A stretch of DNA of 64,000 nt from Chitinophagales bacterium (lineage in GTDB: Bacteria; Bacteroidota; Bacteroidia; Chitinophagales; JADIYW01), in assembly GCA_023957235.1 (NCBI GenBank), contig JAMLHI010000001.1, positions 310,001-374,000 on the forward strand, written 5' to 3'. The position numbers were made by a program, and so were the translations under genes. Under the pieces are notes generated by a model. The model was not told the origin of the DNA. It searched no databases and was given only the letters and a program-made list of their open reading frames with translations. Positions 63,454 through 64,000 of the stretch are shown here, one piece after another. Position 1 is the stretch's first letter. Each line of letters begins with the position of its first letter.

Positions 63454-63608
63454 ATATATTTTAAATTTACAAAATTATATAGTATGTCTCGCTCTAGAAA
63501 GTAATTACAGGATACTATCTCTAATATTAGATATAAACTATTGATTTACAAAGTATTTTTGTTGAAATAATATAAGCCAATTCTAAATGAATATGTTATA
63601 AGATTAGC

Positions 63609-64000
63609 TTATAAACTCAAATAAACTTTCTCTATTTGTTCAATATAATTTTCTATACTAAATTTTTGAACTTTTTCAAATGCCTGATTACAAATGGATT
63701 GTCTTAATGATACATTGTTTTTTAGTTCAGAAATATTTTGTGCTATGCTGATATAATCACCAATATTGGAAATTAAAGCTGTTTTTCTATGCTCTAAAAT
63801 TTCTGCAGGTCCGCCAGTATTTGTAGCTACAATAGGAACTCTTGCAGACATTACTTCCAAAATTGTAGAGCCAAAACCTTCCATTTTGGATGTGAATGTA
63901 TAAATATCTATACCATTCAAAATATTTGCAATATCTTTTCTATGTCCTAAAATAATAACATCATTTTCTAAATGATATGCCTGGATAAGTTGTTTAATTT
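63609..64000 (-). CDS. Glycosyltransferase group 1, C-terminal part only
   Basis: Open frame continuing leftward from the right edge, 130 codons to the stop, with no start in the window. The visible part is the nucleotide-sugar-binding domain of a GT4-like enzyme: VIILGHRKDIANILNGIDIY, FTSKMEGFGSTILEVMSARVPIVATNTGGPAEIL with the EGFGxxxLE signature. A shorter start within the frame would leave only a partial domain, so the gene is truncated by the window edge rather than broken. Confidence 0.9.
   Translation of the reverse strand, partial: IKQLIQAYHLENDVIILGHRKDIANILNGIDIYTFTSKMEGFGSTILEVMSARVPIVATNTGGPAEILEHRKTALISNIGDYISIAQNISELKNNVSLRQSICNQAFEKVQKFSIENYIEQIEKVYLSL

Noticed and set aside
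1..64000. CRISPR arrays, tRNA or rRNA genes, transposases
   Set aside because: No regularly spaced repeats, no cloverleaf-type GTTCRANNC segments in context and no transposase motifs were recognised by eye. A tRNAscan or Rfam run could still find a missed small RNA.

Overview
The window is 64 kb of AT-rich chromosomal DNA from a member of the Bacteroidota (Bacteroidetes). The signs are type IX secretion parts (a SprE/PorW-like protein, two PorP/SprF proteins, a type-B CHU_C substrate), the gene run nadK - DUF6089 - uppS - bamA - two skp/ompH genes - murI, a HYC_CC_PP-type protein beside a TonB-dependent receptor, and promoters of the TAnnTTTG type placed only a few bases upstream of start codons. 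Family-level placement (Saprospiria, Chitinophagia or Flavobacteriia) cannot be settled by eye.

Layout. 1-760: 5' part of a SprE/PorW-like gene running off the left edge. 1.09-2.63 kb: a probable toxin-antitoxin pair, a DUF6577/AbiEi-like antitoxin with no recognisable start codon coupled to a Fic protein. 2.8-5.6 kb: AtpZ, a small membrane protein, PheS and a radical SAM/SPASM protein. 5.7-20.97 kb: metabolic and envelope genes on both strands, including a large zinc metalloprotease, an acyl-CoA synthetase, a lipase-like hydrolase, an OleC-like ligase paired with a Cys-nucleophile alpha/beta hydrolase, and a stand-alone trpB. 21.2-29.7 kb: a polysaccharide locus with two divergent paralogous membrane proteins, a Wzy-like protein, a secreted GH-A-like lipoprotein, a sulfotransferase and a glycosyltransferase. 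29.8-42.5 kb: a mostly co-directional envelope-biogenesis block (NadK, UppS, BamA, Skp x2, MurI, amidohydrolase, CoaX, outer-membrane protein, TPR protein, LptC). 42.5-51 kb: PrsW-like protease, BASS transporter, a three-gene metal-related cluster (HYC_CC_PP protein, TonB receptor, HMA protein), a flavin monooxygenase and a subclass B1 metallo-beta-lactamase. 51.2-64 kb: MetZ, an Ig-like lipoprotein, MnmG, a PorP - T9SS substrate - PorP group, a deacetylase-like protein, ScpA, NadA, NadD and a truncated glycosyltransferase.

The most notable non-coding signal is a set of parS-like sites (core GTTTCACGTGGAAC). Two near-perfect copies sit in a 38-bp-spaced direct repeat just upstream of mnmG, a one-mismatch copy lies inside scpA, and a weaker copy lies at 52.7 kb. 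With mnmG, scpA and a 469-bp AT-rich gap carrying a perfect DnaA box at 62.75 kb, this end of the window looks like the centromere region near the chromosome origin. No tRNA, rRNA, CRISPR array or insertion sequence was recognised.
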